Positions 1 through 13,492 of a stretch of 64,000 nucleotides of DNA are shown one piece after another (position 1 is the stretch's first letter; each line of letters opens with the position of its first letter). The translations under genes were made by a program, and so were the position numbers. The DNA comes from Macrobrachium rosenbergii (lineage: Eukaryota > Arthropoda > Malacostraca > Decapoda > Palaemonidae): NCBI RefSeq assembly GCF_040412425.1, contig NC_089749.1, positions 37,852,070 to 37,916,069 of the forward strand, written 5' to 3'. Under the pieces are notes generated by a model. It searched no databases. It had not been told where the DNA came from and saw only the letters and a program-made list of their open reading frames with translations.

Positions 1-1
1 C

Positions 2-44
<43 letters not shown>
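1..44. repeat. (CAGA)n microsatellite
   Basis: Eleven perfect CAGA units run from the window edge, so the array probably continues outside. Confidence 0.95.
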
Positions 45-2500
45 GCGCTATATTGTCGACAACTACGGAGACGGATCTATTGGTCAAAAAGACTTAAAAG
101 ACCAAAGATTACAAACTGAACACTTGAGGACTTTCGGACTTTGTAAACTGGTTATAGTGATCTGCGGCCTTGCCTCAGTACAATTCTTCCTCTTCACCCC
201 GAAATGGTCTTCAGTCAGTTGACCTGCTCTCGCTGCAGTCCTGAATCTAAGCTTTCTACAGTAGATCTGTCTAATTGACGACCCAGAACTGCACATACAC
301 TAAAGTTAAGTTTGTAAACTGTTTGGCTGCTTTGTTGCTAATAGCACTTTCTTTATCGTTTAAGTAAAGTAGGCCACAGCATAAATAAACGCATGGCTTA
401 CATTATTTTACCTCAAATGCTTCGTTTTTGTAATTGTACATAGGTGTTTCTTTAAGAGTAACCAGGTGAATCATTCATCTTTTCTTAGTTGCCGTGTAAC
501 TTCTGAATTTTTGCCTGTAAGGTTGAAACACAAATTCATGACTTCGAAAGAGCTTTTTGAACTTATATTGTAGAAGGGACAGCTTACTACTGACAAAGCC
601 AAATAGGCTTTAGCAGCATTAGCCGTTAATGATCACTAATAGTCTACGCCAAACTCTCTCTGGTCATTCCAAATTGTCAGCATTTTTCTCATAGTCAATA
701 AAGTTATCTAGAGCTTCAGTTAAGAAACTATAGGATTGAATGTCATCTTAGAAACAGTACGTCAAATAATTCTGGACACAACCCTGTACTTACAACTTTA
801 GGTCTTTTCATCGACTTGATTCCTCTTAGCGAATAAACTTTTCGTTACTGAATGTAGAGAGTTACTTTGAATGAACCACCTGATTTTACTTCTAAAGTGT
901 TGACATCAATAAGCAGGGGTAGGAAATAGAGTCAAGACTTGTTCTGAAATATTTTATCTAACTAAAATACTGGATCATTTTCGAATTGTCATGACGGCGT
1001 GAAAAAAAAAACTATTAGGTTGGAATCTGTTGTCGTGAGTAAGGCTAAGAAAAAACAATATTAGTTCTGCCCTTGAGTGTATATTAGGCTACAAAGCTTT
1101 TTGTTTATGATGAATAATTGCAATATTGTTCAAGTGGGTCATGTATGATGAAGAAACAAACTTGAAATGGAAGTGGAATTTGAGCAGCAAAGAACATATC
1201 CGGAATACCAAAGAAATAATTCCTTTCAGGGAGGACAGTAACATGAATCTCTTCCAGGCAGAATGGTTGGTCTTATCTTAGTTAGGCTGCTAAATAATAG
1301 AAAGTCAAGTTTTTGCTTCCAGTAAAGAAGCCTAAAAAAGAATCAATATCTCATGGTTTGATGGTGAAACATCAATGCTGGAAGCAGCAATGAAATGTTA
1401 ACCTGAATGTGTCAACTTCAAGAAAATACTGCTTTCCAAAGATGTAGAGTAAACTGTCGATTCCAACTCAAAGTAGAGCAGTGTGTAACTCTGATACCGA
1501 GCTAATAGAAAAGCTGTTTAGTGTCATTCAGAAACAGAAGTATAGGATTTGATAAACAAGCCAAGAAAAAATGTGCATAACAACAATCGAGGAACAAATT
1601 GTCAAAGGAAATGATCTAATCTTTGAGGAGGGACAGAGGTTGCATGAGCTCACAAAGCACTTCAAAGAAACGGAGGAAGAGGAGGCCATGTTATTCAGTA
1701 TCGAAGTCGGGCCCAGTCATCATACATCAAATCCTGGAAGCGACTGCGCAGAGTTCGGCAGCAGAGCGAAGATTTTCACCATAACGGGGGAGGAACAATG
1801 AGGACATTTTGAGCTCTAATTACTTCAGCGTTTGGAGCTTGAAAGGTATATGTTGAAAGCCTCAATATTGATGCATCAGCTAGCTAAATTTCTTGCATCT
1901 GGCACATCCTGTAATGTTGCTACAGACGCCACATCTAAAAAATCAAGAAGAGGGTTGGGTCTGCTTGTACAATACAAAGTTGTATACCCGTGGCTGAAAA
2001 TATTCACTGAAAACAAACAAACTTTCTTCTGCAATAAGAGAGGACCTGCTAGCAATAAGTTCAGTATCCAATTAAAATGCTTAAGAATAAGTTTATCGAA
2101 CAATTTATGAGAAAAAACGTTTGTTTTCTTGATGAAAAGCTGATTAGATTATTTGAAATGGACGACATTGAACCTGCTGGTTGTCCCATGGGTGAGTGCC
2201 AGCGCCTACAATTGTCCCAAAATCAGTAATAGCATCGGTAATCGGTTGTATATTGAAAAACGTAAAGTATATCAGTCTATTCCTCTTACAGATGAACAGT
2301 TGTTTGATCTGAAGGGTGCAAATGTTTCTTTAGAACAGAGTTAAGCTGGCCTTGTATCAAATTAGATTCCAACTTAGGATCATGCATTAACTTTTGATTA
2401 ATCAGAAGGCTATAATGGATTAATTTTAAGAGGGTATATAGTACTTCAAAAGTTTATCAAGGTATCTTTCAACAAAAGCTCCAGAACATTTATTCATGAT
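45..2500. other. No gene recognised; AT-rich sequence with short ORFs
   Basis: The longest open stretches (1571-1801, 1832-2110 and 2153-2344, all plus) are 60-90 codons, interrupted by stops and without motifs I recognise. They lie near each other on one strand, so an old decayed coding element is possible but not supported. Confidence 0.4.
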
Positions 2501-2504
2501 ATGA

Positions 2505-3000
2505 TTGTCATGATCGTGGTTTCCAACGCCGTGCAACACAACGAACTTTCGTGAAATTCCACCACTCATGTCTTTCCTGTGCTGTAATTTCCTCAAATCT
2601 ACTTATCCCCAGCTTCGAATGTAATATTTCGCGTCCAAAGCAGGTCTGGATCTTCCAACTTTTCTGACGTGCAGAGGACCCCGCCTAACACTATCATCCC
2701 ACTAAATCTCTTCGGAGTGCTCCGAAAGACATGTCTAAGCCACCTCCATCTCCACTTCATTGTTATCTCTTCTGCTTAGGGAACTCCCGTAATTTTCCTT
2801 ATAGTATCATTTTTCGCTCCATACTAATATCCGACACCTCACAATCTTCTTAATGCTTCATTCTCAAATCCACAATATCTTTTAGATACAGTTTCATTGT
2901 CATATACTGATTTAGTCCATATAACATTACACATCCTAGTATACTTATGCATAATCTTGCTTCGTATCCATTTTCACTCTATTTAATTTCCAGGTCTAAG
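2505..3000 (-). mobile_element. LINE remnant, C-terminal end of the reverse transcriptase polyprotein
   Basis: Read on the minus strand, broken frames give KWRWRWLRHVFRSTPKRF followed by an R-rich segment and a RHEWWNF stretch. This order (tryptophan-rich W-R-W-L-x-H-V block, then an ExR-HEW block) is typical of the C-terminal tail of non-LTR retrotransposon ORF2 proteins in invertebrates. Stops and frame changes occur throughout, so this is a fossil. The clade cannot be fixed from this short piece. Confidence 0.5.
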
Positions 3001-3150
3001 TTTGGTTGGCCTTTTTTCATCTTTCGCTACATTTCAACTTAAATGAACCTTTCCTGGACATCATTGTTCCAAATATTTGAAACATTCAACCTTTCTTCAA
3101 CTAAAGTTATTTCATCCCTTTGTGCATACTCTGCCTTCATTCTGTTTTAT

Positions 3151-4495
<1,345 letters not shown>

Positions 4496-4499
4496 GAAT

Positions 4500-4879
<380 letters not shown>

Positions 4880-5600
4880 ACCTGTACTACAGGGAAATGA
4901 AAAACTGGATGAAAGTCCTGTCCAATTTCGGATTCGTTTCTAAGCCATTTTCGAAGTAGTGATGTGTGGAAATCAAATATACGCACCTGGCAGTTACGAG
5001 GGGTTGAGCCGTATTCTTATTTGTGGCTGAGATCAAGTACTCCAATTATGAATCTGTTTATCCTTTTTCTGTTCAAATCAACTACCTTCCTTAATATTTA
5101 TACATTTTACATATTTCTTAAGATATTAATGAATGAAGTTTATACATGCCTTGATCGATTTTCATATTCTTACAAAAGCTCTCTTTTTGAGACTAGACTC
5201 CATTAATGATGTTCCTTTCCAGCGCATCCTTAGGAAAAGCTCTTTTCTTTGCCCCTGACCAACTGATTGTATGATTGTTTTCAGTAACATGTGCGAACAT
5301 TCCACTTTTCACCTGTGCACATCTTGAACATTTTCTATGCTGTTCTACTCTCCTTTCCAGTTTTATTGTCCAGTCTGACCAGTATAAAAGTGAGCACAAA
5401 ATTTACATCTGATTTGATTTTATACGTATACATTTAATATTGTTGGGAGAGTTATATTAACTCCAAAATTCCTGAGTAGAGGGCAATATCTTTGAAATCA
5501 GTATTGTATGGCAGAACGAGCAGGTTTTGTGTTGTAATTTTCTGTTGTTATCATAGAAGGCGTTTTTTTTCGCTTCTTTTATTGCATTGTCTTAAAAGTT
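4880..5600 (-). mobile_element. Penelope-like retroelement fragment (3' part)
   Basis: On the minus strand an open segment at 5399-5193 reads KLERRVEQHRKCSRCAQVKSG and then HVTENNHTISWSGAKK, followed by an ERNII motif. The pattern (EHR/QHR, then FxHxxxxxHxIxWxxxK, then ERNIIE) matches the C-terminal GIY-YIG region of Penelope-like elements. The nucleotide sequence at 5400-5600 resembles 19380-19600, and the terminal block near 4900-4960 resembles 18890-18930, so this and the 18.9-19.7 kb fragment are the same family. Only the 3' part remains. Confidence 0.55.
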
Positions 5601-5654
5601 AATACATCTAAATACGACAGATATATGTATATATAAGCGGCAGTAGACTTATAC

Positions 5655-6140
5655 CAGTGGTTCTCAACCTGGGGGCCATGGCAAGAATTTAGGGGGGCCA
5701 TGGTGGGCTGTTGCAAATTATACATTTCTCAATAATGTTAGGAATCTGAATAAAAAAAATCTTGCATCACAACCTCGGATTCGTCAGCTGACTGAAAAGA
5801 AACAATATCAGCCTTCCCACTGAGGTGTGATAACACATGCAGAGGTTAACTGAACTTTTTCCCAAACATATTCAAATTTGCTATTGTCCGCTAGTCTTTT
5901 GTAGTCTAGTGATGTAAGTTAAGCAAATCACAGAAATCTATCAAATATAAGATAATTATGACTGTAAACTTCGTAATAAAGCAAGAGTGTTCTCTTCATC
6001 AACATTTTATTTATTTATTTAATTTTCTTTTTTACCTTTTTTTAGCGGGGTGAGATTTGGGAGAAAAATGAAGGGGAGCCACACGAATGTTGAGAATTCA
6101 TGAAGGGGGGAATGGAGTGAAAAAGGTTGAGAACCACTGA
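5655..6140. mobile_element. hAT-type MITE with 16-bp terminal inverted repeats
   Basis: The left end CAGTGGTTCTCAACCT is perfectly inverted at the right end. Flanks are ACTTATAC (5647-5654) and ACTTATAA (6141-6148), an 8-bp target duplication with one mismatch. CAGTGGTTCTCAACC-type termini and 8-bp duplications are characteristic of hAT/Charlie-like non-autonomous elements. The 486-bp body has no ORF and is AT-rich with short G runs near both ends. Confidence 0.9.
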
Positions 6141-6159
6141 CTTATAAATTATCTTTCTT

Positions 6160-6330
6160 TGTGGTCAGGTGGATAAACGCTGCCTCGTTCTGATAATCGG
6201 GATGGGAGTTTAAATCTTGACCAGGCGTCAGAATTTCTTTATTTCTTTCCTCATTTGGATCTAGGCTTTGTAGTGACAAGTATTTCCAGTGTGAAGAAAT
6301 AGAGACGTTGAGAGGGCACTGTACTTATCA
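6160..6330 (+). mobile_element. tRNA-derived SINE-like unit, copy 1
   Basis: TGGTCAGGTGG near 6163 resembles a pol III A box. About 40 bp further on lies a degraded B box (gagtttaaatc; the copy at 7010 has GAGTTCGAATC). A shared tail contains ctttgtagtgac and gagagggcactgt. The same unit recurs at 7010-7150 and in part at 7415-7550. Confidence 0.5.
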
Positions 6331-6480
6331 CAATTACGCACGCATCGGACAAAAAGTGATCAGTAGAATCTCGGCTCGGCATAATATGTTTCTGCCTAAA
6401 ATGCAATAATCAAGTAAACGCTTGGCTATGATGGTGAAGGTGCATTTATTCCAGCTCTAGTACTAAATGTATCTGAAATC

Positions 6481-6847
<367 letters not shown>

Positions 6848-7009
6848 TTTCAGATACATTTAGTACTAGAGGTGGAATAAATGCGCCTTCACCATCATAG
6901 CCAAGCGTCTAAATGATTGTCGCATTTTAGGCTGAAACATATGCTGAGAATCTACTGGTCATTTTTTGTTAGATGTGTGCGTAATTGTGATAAGTACAGT
7001 GCCCACTAT

Positions 7010-7150
7010 ACATTGCTTCGTTGTCAGGTGGATAAACATAACCTCATCCTGATATTCTGGATGCGAGTTCGAATCTTAATTTCCTTCTTCATTTAGGTCT
7101 AGACTTTGTAGTGACGACATTTCGAAAGTACAAAGAAATCGAGAAGTTAA
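7010..7150 (+). mobile_element. tRNA-derived SINE-like unit, copy 2
   Basis: Direct repeat of 6160-6330 (gtcaggtggataaac, then gcgagttcgaatcttaat, then ctttgtagtgacgac). GAGTTCGAATC is a good pol III B box. A third partial copy starting at the B box (gggttcgaattctaccac) lies at 7415-7550. Confidence 0.55.
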
Positions 7151-7249
7151 GAGGGATCTCTGGTTATTAACATTACATCATACATGCCTATATATACATG
7201 CATATATAATATAAAGCATACATATAAATTATATAACACACACATACAT

Positions 7250-7264
7250 ATAAATATATATATA

Positions 7265-7357
<93 letters not shown>

Positions 7358-7366
7358 ATATATGTG
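7250..7366. repeat. (TA)n microsatellite
   Basis: Mostly TA repeats with single interruptions. Confidence 0.9.
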
Positions 7367-7414
7367 TGTGTGTATGTATATATGCACATATATACATACA
7401 AATGCATTCTTATT

Positions 7415-7550
7415 AACACAGTGCGTGGGTTCGAATTCTACCACAGGTGGTAATAGTTTCTCCACTTATTTCCCACTTGGATATAGAGTTTTTGTGATAC
7501 ACTTAGCAAAAAATGTACATGAAGGTTGAGAATTTAAGAGGGCATTGCAG
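7415..7550 (+). mobile_element. tRNA-derived SINE-like unit, copy 3 (partial)
   Basis: Starts at a B-box-like GGGTTCGAATTC and continues with the same tail found in copies 1 and 2 (gagaatttaagagggcattg). The A-box half is missing or replaced by the TA repeat. Confidence 0.45.
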
Positions 7551-7607
7551 CTGTTGAAAATATTTACATATATATATGGTAAAATTTATATTAGGTAAAA
7601 TTAACAT

Positions 7608-7609
<2 letters not shown>

Positions 7610-7681
<72 letters not shown>
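7610..7681. repeat. (TA)n microsatellite
   Basis: Near-perfect TA array. Confidence 0.9.
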
Positions 7682-7684
<3 letters not shown>

Positions 7685-7734
7685 AGGATATTAATATATA
7701 TTAATATATATATATATGTATATATATATTTTAT

Positions 7735-8285
7735 TGTCATGACTCTGAAGGACCAGCATGGCAGTATGGCGAGGGCGGAGCCCCAAAATCACACCTGCAG
7801 ATATCACAGGTAAGGCAGGAAAAAGCAGTGGAGAACTCCGGGAGGCATAGGAGCGTAGTCAACGCACAGGACCAAAAGAGGTAATCCTCTGCAGGTGAAG
7901 GATCACGGCAAAGCACCCAGGTGTCCTGTAAACAATCCTCCAAGGCCATGATCTAACTCTCCCAAAGATACTGCCAACGTAAAGCCATAGGTAAAAGCTG
8001 TCCTTCCAGTATGAAATAGCCAAGCACACTCCTGCACACTCGCCAAAAGAATCCCACAATGCAGTGAGAACGGGATAAGCGAGCCATCGAACGACCAAAA
8101 CACGAAAAGACAAAAAAAACAACACTCATGAGCGAGGTACCACTTAAACACAAAAAAAACCCGTGGTGGTGGGGAAAAAAAAGACCCTAATTCAGCTTCT
8201 CGTGACTGAGCAAAACAAAGCAAAAAAATTATGTTAAAGTCACGAATAAAATCTAATTACGAATAACCTGCATGCAATTATTACA

Positions 8286-8290
<5 letters not shown>
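7735..8290. other. Less AT-rich segment, no gene recognised
   Basis: This block lies between two TA arrays and has balanced base composition. It has overlapping minus-strand open frames of 66-106 codons, but none shows a domain or consistent splice sites. It may be an unrecognised repeat. Confidence 0.35.
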
Positions 8291-8291
<1 letters not shown>

Positions 8292-8379
<88 letters not shown>

Positions 8380-8400
8380 CATATATATATATTATATATA
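8292..8400. repeat. (TA)n microsatellite
   Basis: Near-perfect TA to about 8366, then imperfect. Confidence 0.9.
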
Positions 8401-8469
8401 TGTCTGTGTGTATGTATATTTTATTTTATATTTTATCAAAATTAAATTGTTAGCCCTAAGTGAAGGTGG

Positions 8470-9398
8470 CTCTCAAAAAACAAAAGATAACAGTCACTGC
8501 TGTATTCACACTTAAACTGCCAAATCAGAGACGAACTCCCTATGCAGAATACTGCAACAGTGCTAGCCTATTCATACTCCACCCTGAAGCCTCACCAGCA
8601 TTGTTTCAAACCCACAACACAAAAACACACACTGCTTCATTCACCCTTATCTTGCAAGCATTTTCTTGCTTGCTGGATGTGAGGCCCTCTTCCCCATTAA
8701 CTCTAGCCCATCTGTCATTCCCTCCCAGGGCTTCTTCTAGGCCTTCCTCCCAATGCTTCCAAACTGAATACTTTTCCTGCCTATAATCATTCAGCAGTCT
8801 TTCCACATGGTCAGACTATCTCAAAACAACTCGAATCATCCTTTCTTAGTCATTCCCATTTTCACCACTCGCTCTCTGTTTCTCCACATTCATCACTCTT
8901 TTAGTTCTGCTTTTACTATAAATACAAACAGTCCATCTCCACAACTTCCATCCTCTTCCTTTCATTTGCATCCAATATCCAAACTTCACCTTCATAGAGG
9001 AGATTTGGTTCAACAGTCCCTTCATACAGTCCAATTTTGGCTTCCTTAGTCACTTCAAGTTTCCTAGCAATCTAACGCATAGGCTACATCCTGTTACCTT
9101 TCTTGCCTCACCTAGTCTGTGATTCGAGTCATGTTTCATCCTACCCGCATCCAAATCTTAACTTCTATATACTTGAAAAAATCTGTTGTTTTCAATCTCC
9201 CACTGTCCATACTGATCTATGCTGATCCATTCACTGATCCATCTTCTTTTCTTTCTTTTACCACTTGTCAGTTTGATTAATTATCCCCACGTTTGCTTTC
9301 AACTTTCTCCTCTGGCAAATACTTTCAAACCCTGCAGTTTCTCTTCACTGTCTCCAGTCAGCACAGCTTTATTTGTGAACACCATCTATTCTAAACTC
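8470..9398 (-). mobile_element. LINE ORF2 remnant: end of reverse transcriptase and C-terminal tail
   Basis: Minus-strand reading gives NKAVLTGDSEEKLQGLK (9370-9310), which matches the segment around and after the reverse transcriptase YADD box, although the two catalytic aspartates are lost here. Next comes KIGLYEGTVEPNLLYEGEVW followed by ANERKRMEVVEMDCL (about 9040-8930), then a C-terminal part with EEGLEEALGG (about 8720). The order is that of a non-LTR retrotransposon ORF2. Several stops and frame changes are present. It is continuous with 11001-12590, from which it was separated by the hAT insertion at 9407-10992. Confidence 0.7.
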
Positions 9399-9406
9399 CT
9401 TGCATG
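9399..9406. repeat. Target-site duplication CTTGCATG (left)
   Basis: Identical to 10993-11000 on the far side of the inserted hAT-like element. Confidence 0.8.
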
Positions 9407-10992
9407 CATGGGCGTCATCCGTGGGGGGGGGGACATAATCCCCCCCCCATTTTTTATTCAGGGAGGGACAACATATCAATTGTCGCCCCCAACGTTTTTC
9501 CTCCAAGTCTTATGTATCAGATGCTGGAAATGAGGCTTTAATAATACTATCAAATATACTGTATACTCAAGACAAACAAGTATGAAATATTAAAATAATA
9601 AAGAGACAGATTATATCATTTTTCATTGGGTTCGAGGTCAGATTAATTATTCATGTAAATTTTGACAGACGTTTCCCTTTGTTTACACATGAGGCTATTA
9701 ATGATACTATCAAATGTATACTCAACACAAACAAGTGTGAAATATTAAAATAATGAAGAGGCAGATTGTATCATTTTTCATTAGGTTCGTGGTCAGACTA
9801 ATTGTTCATGTAAATTTCGACTGAAGTTTCCCTTTGTTTACATACGATATCGGCAAACGCCATCGTTTGCAGCAGCTGCCTGTGAGTTTATTATCAACTT
9901 CTTGCATCGCTTTAAGCCTTTGATTTTCCTAGTAGATATTATTTTTCTACAAATATATTATGTTTTAAAGTTAAAACTAACAAAATGGTAGACCTGAAAA
10001 TGAAGTGGCTCAGTTTGGAAGCTACACTACCTCTGGGTTATAGGCCGTAACCGATACACTGCTGCTCGACAATCTTCTTCCAACTTACAGTATAAAACAT
10101 TCACCATAATATCGGTCAGGAACCATCTTGCTAATTGATTGTTGGTATTTCACCTGTCATTCTGGTCTACTCCTATTTTTGGCAGTTTTTCAGCACCTAT
10201 ATTGTTTGGCTGCAGCCAGAGGTAAGCACTTTCTTTATCCATTGCAAAAGTGCTTTAATGCTCGAAGGGGCCCACAAACGAGTTGCCTGCACGCATCTCT
10301 GTCCTCCACCACTACCTCTCTTCTCATCCAACTTTGTTATTGTTTGCACAAATTTTCATTTCCTACATTCAACACTCGGTTCATTCAGTATTGTCCCCTT
10401 CTGTGATTTCTCTCGCTTTTCCACTCGTACTGTCACAAGTAGTACATTGTCATTCTTGTCATGCACTCACTGAGTACCTCTTTTGCTACCATCCCTAACC
10501 ACAAATATTAAAACCCACACTGGAGTAAAAGGCTTTTATTGCTACAGAACACTATTATCTTAGACTCTCAATGGAGTCCTGTAAATCCTATAATATAGTG
10601 CACTATAAAATAAGTATTTTTATCCTTATTACTTATAATGTAAAAGTTTAATATTGCTTATACTGTAAAAGTTTGTAATATTAAATAATGATCATAGTCT
10701 CTGCAGAGTTAAGTGGAACTGTAAATTGTGGACTTATGAACTTGTTGACTGACTAATATTGATAAAATAGTCATCCTTTTCACTTAATATCATTCTTATA
10801 TTCATATTTATATGGTATTAAAATACACCAAATCATGTTCATTTCTTCAAAAAATTTCTCTGGCGAGCTTATAGCGGCCCCGCCTCGAACACCCCAGCTG
10901 TATAGACTCGCTTCGCTCGCCAATATTAGCCGTGTAATTTTCAGAATGCTCCCCTCCCCCCCCCCGGTTTTAGAGACCAGACGACGTCCCTG
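9407..10992. mobile_element. Non-autonomous hAT-like element inserted in the LINE
   Basis: The left end CATGGGCGTCATCCG and the inverted right end CAGGGACGTCGTCTGG match at most positions. Both are followed by G-rich or C-rich runs (9421-9448 and 10956-10966). An identical 8-bp duplication CTTGCATG flanks the element, and LINE coding sequence resumes beyond it on both sides. hAT elements make 8-bp duplications and often begin CAGGGGCGT. No transposase is recognisable inside. The interior carries a 2 x 159 bp tandem duplication. Confidence 0.8.
9532..9848. repeat. Tandem duplication, two units of about 159 bp
   Basis: gaggct-taataatactatcaaat starts at 9532 and again at 9691. Both units end with GTTTCCCTTTGTTTACA. 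Confidence 0.85.
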
Positions 10993-11000
10993 CTTGCATG

Positions 11001-12590
11001 ACCCATCTTCTTATCCCACAATTTGGCCCCTACAAATACCGTTCTTTCTCTGACTTCTCAAATCATTCCATCATGAACTTATCAACCAGCAAAGAAGACA
11101 TAACGCTCCCTTGTCTCAGCCCACTTTTATACAAAACCAGTCACTCATATACCCGCAGACCTCAACAATGCTTCACTTCTAAATAAATACTTTTTATTAC
11201 TCTAAACAACTGGACTTCTACACCATACATCCTTAACACCCATCACATTGCTTCTCTTTGCTATCTATAGTTTTTTCATTTTACTTTCAAACTTCTCACA
11301 TAACTGTTCCTTAACAAACATCTGATCCACAAATGCCTTTCTCTGTCTAAATCTACGTCATTTTTTTCCCAATCGCACCTTTTTCATCTGTCTTACCTTC
11401 TCAATAAAATCTTACCATTTTTTTCGCTAATTTACTAAGCAAACTTATACCTTCATAATTGTTGGTTTCTTCCTCAATTGTTCAAAGGAACAATTACTCT
11501 TCTCATACATTCCTCAGGAACTTTTCCCTTTTTCAGACATACTTTACGCTACCTGGTCAGCCACTAGTCCTCAGTTGCCTCCTCTACAGCCATTATTAAA
11601 CTAACCCGAACCTCTTCTATTCTTACATCATTTATCTCTTCCTTCCTTCCATCTTCCATTATTAACAAAACCTCAAAATCCTCAAAATCCCCATACAGTG
11701 TCCAAGGACTGCACTACCTTCAGACAGCATCTCTCCATTTGCATTTATCATTCTGAGATCCGTTTGCTTATTAACCATTTTCTCTGCATTTGCTTCTTTA
11801 TGAGACGACTTCTTATTCTCCCTGAAATCGTTGCTGCTCATCTTCTCTTCCTTCCTTTTATTTCATGCCTTCTTCTTCCTATCTAAACTTTTAATCACCT
11901 GGTCCATCTTCCTCTACTTCTGTATATAATCCTCCTTTCTGTCTTGCAATTTCTGGCATTCTCATTTCCTCATTCCAACACTTAGCGTTTCTATCAGCAC
12001 TTCCCACCATCCTATATTAACAAGCACTTCTTGCTGACTCCACAACCCCATCCTTGATTCGCGTATAATCCTCGTATGGTCTTTCTGTGTCTTGTGTCTT
12101 TCGCTCTGGCTTATTTTTCGTCCATTTTCTCTCCATATGCTCTCCTTATTTCCTCTTTACCAAACTCGGTTGTCTTAATTGACCTTACATCTATATTTTC
12201 ATCCCTTTTTCTCTAACCTGGCATTGCATCTGTCTTGTCTTTTGCTTTAAGAAAATAACAAATACATTTACAATCACTCAACAATAAATCCACCAACTTG
12301 CATTTCCATCTACTCAGATCTGATATATAACCTAGTAAACTATTCTTCTCACCATTTTTGTTTTTTCAAACTTATTTGAATTTATTTTGCTTTCCGAACT
12401 ACCTACTGTATTCCAACAATCAGGCCCCTTTCCAAACACATTTCAAGAAGACTCTCTCCATTCTAGTTTACTCCAGAAACGCCTTATCTGCCTAGAATGC
12501 CGTCTCTTTGTCAGTCTCCTACCGTTGCATTCAATTTCCTTCAATCCAGATATAATGCAGTATGCTGAGCGCGAATCATGAATATGAACG
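11001..12590 (-). mobile_element. LINE ORF2 remnant: endonuclease end, linker and reverse transcriptase core
   Basis: Minus-strand blocks from 5' to 3' are: the end of the apurinic-type endonuclease (GVSGVN, then GESLLEMCLERGLIVG, about 12480-12420); a linker with KCWNEEMR (about 11980); the start of reverse transcriptase (KVPEECMRRVIVPLNN about 11530, YEGISLLSKLAKKM about 11440, FVDQMFVKEQLCEKFESK about 11340); and GLRQGSVMSSLLVDKFMM (about 11125). This order is diagnostic of a non-LTR retrotransposon. Many stops and indels make it a pseudogene. The 5' end was not found upstream of about 12590. Confidence 0.75.
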
Positions 12591-13413
12591 CAAAATTTCA
12601 ATATATTTCACAGAGCACAGCCCTCTTTTCATATCCAGTCCTAGACAGGCGCAGATTCAAACTCTACCAAAAGGCAACTCTTTCATTCATTCTTTACCAG
12701 TTCAGAACCATATACTGTACACTCACTGTCGCAGCTTCTTCTCCCGCCACCCACAGGCTTCCCACACACTTCTCGCGCTAACGAATTTTACTCTTTCGCC
12801 TGACCCAGAGTCTCCTCTCCTCGGCAACAAATGGGCTACACCTTCCTTAGAGCTGCAGCACCTTTCGGCTGCCCCAGACAGAATCACGTTCTATCCTCCC
12901 ATTTCTGCATGCTCTGATCTTTCAGGAATAAAACATCCAGCGTCCTCATCTTGAACAAATCACTGTCATGCATTTCTTCTCATGTGTGCCGCAGCCATAC
13001 AAATAGAAATACCCCTTGCATTCATCAACCGTTTACTTTTCTTGTCATTTGCAAATAAATACGAAGTATTTCACATCACACAGGACTGCGAAAACGCTAT
13101 CATTTACTGGCATTTCATAGAAGTAAGAATGTGATCGTCAGTGGACGACTTGAAGAGGCTCACTGCCATTGAAATTGAAGGGGCATTTCTTCCTCAAAGG
13201 TCCAGAACCTTTCATTAGGCATTCCTCTGCCTTGGGGTACTATCAAACGGTACCCCCAAATCATTGTCATTTCTTAAACAAAGAGGTCGTACCATTTTCT
13301 ACCAGCACAGCAAAGACAGTTGTGGTTACCATGCATAAGAACCCAAGTCACTGGCACTTCTTACGGCAGCAGTGACTAGGTAGTACTACTTACGGCCAGG
13401 CATACACAATGTT

Positions 13414-13417
<4 letters not shown>
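12591..13417. other. No gene recognised
   Basis: The plus-strand ORF 12562-12954 (130 codons) lies opposite the 5' side of the LINE and shows no domain. I treat it as chance. Confidence 0.4.

Positions 13418-13491
<74 letters not shown>
13418..13491. repeat. (TA)n microsatellite
   Basis: Near-perfect TA array of about 74 bp. Confidence 0.9.

Positions 13492-13492
<1 letters not shown>

Noticed and set aside
8606..9049. Plus-strand ORFs 8460-8786 and 8807-9049 as genes
   Set aside because: They are antisense shadows of the LINE C-terminal coding blocks on the minus strand.
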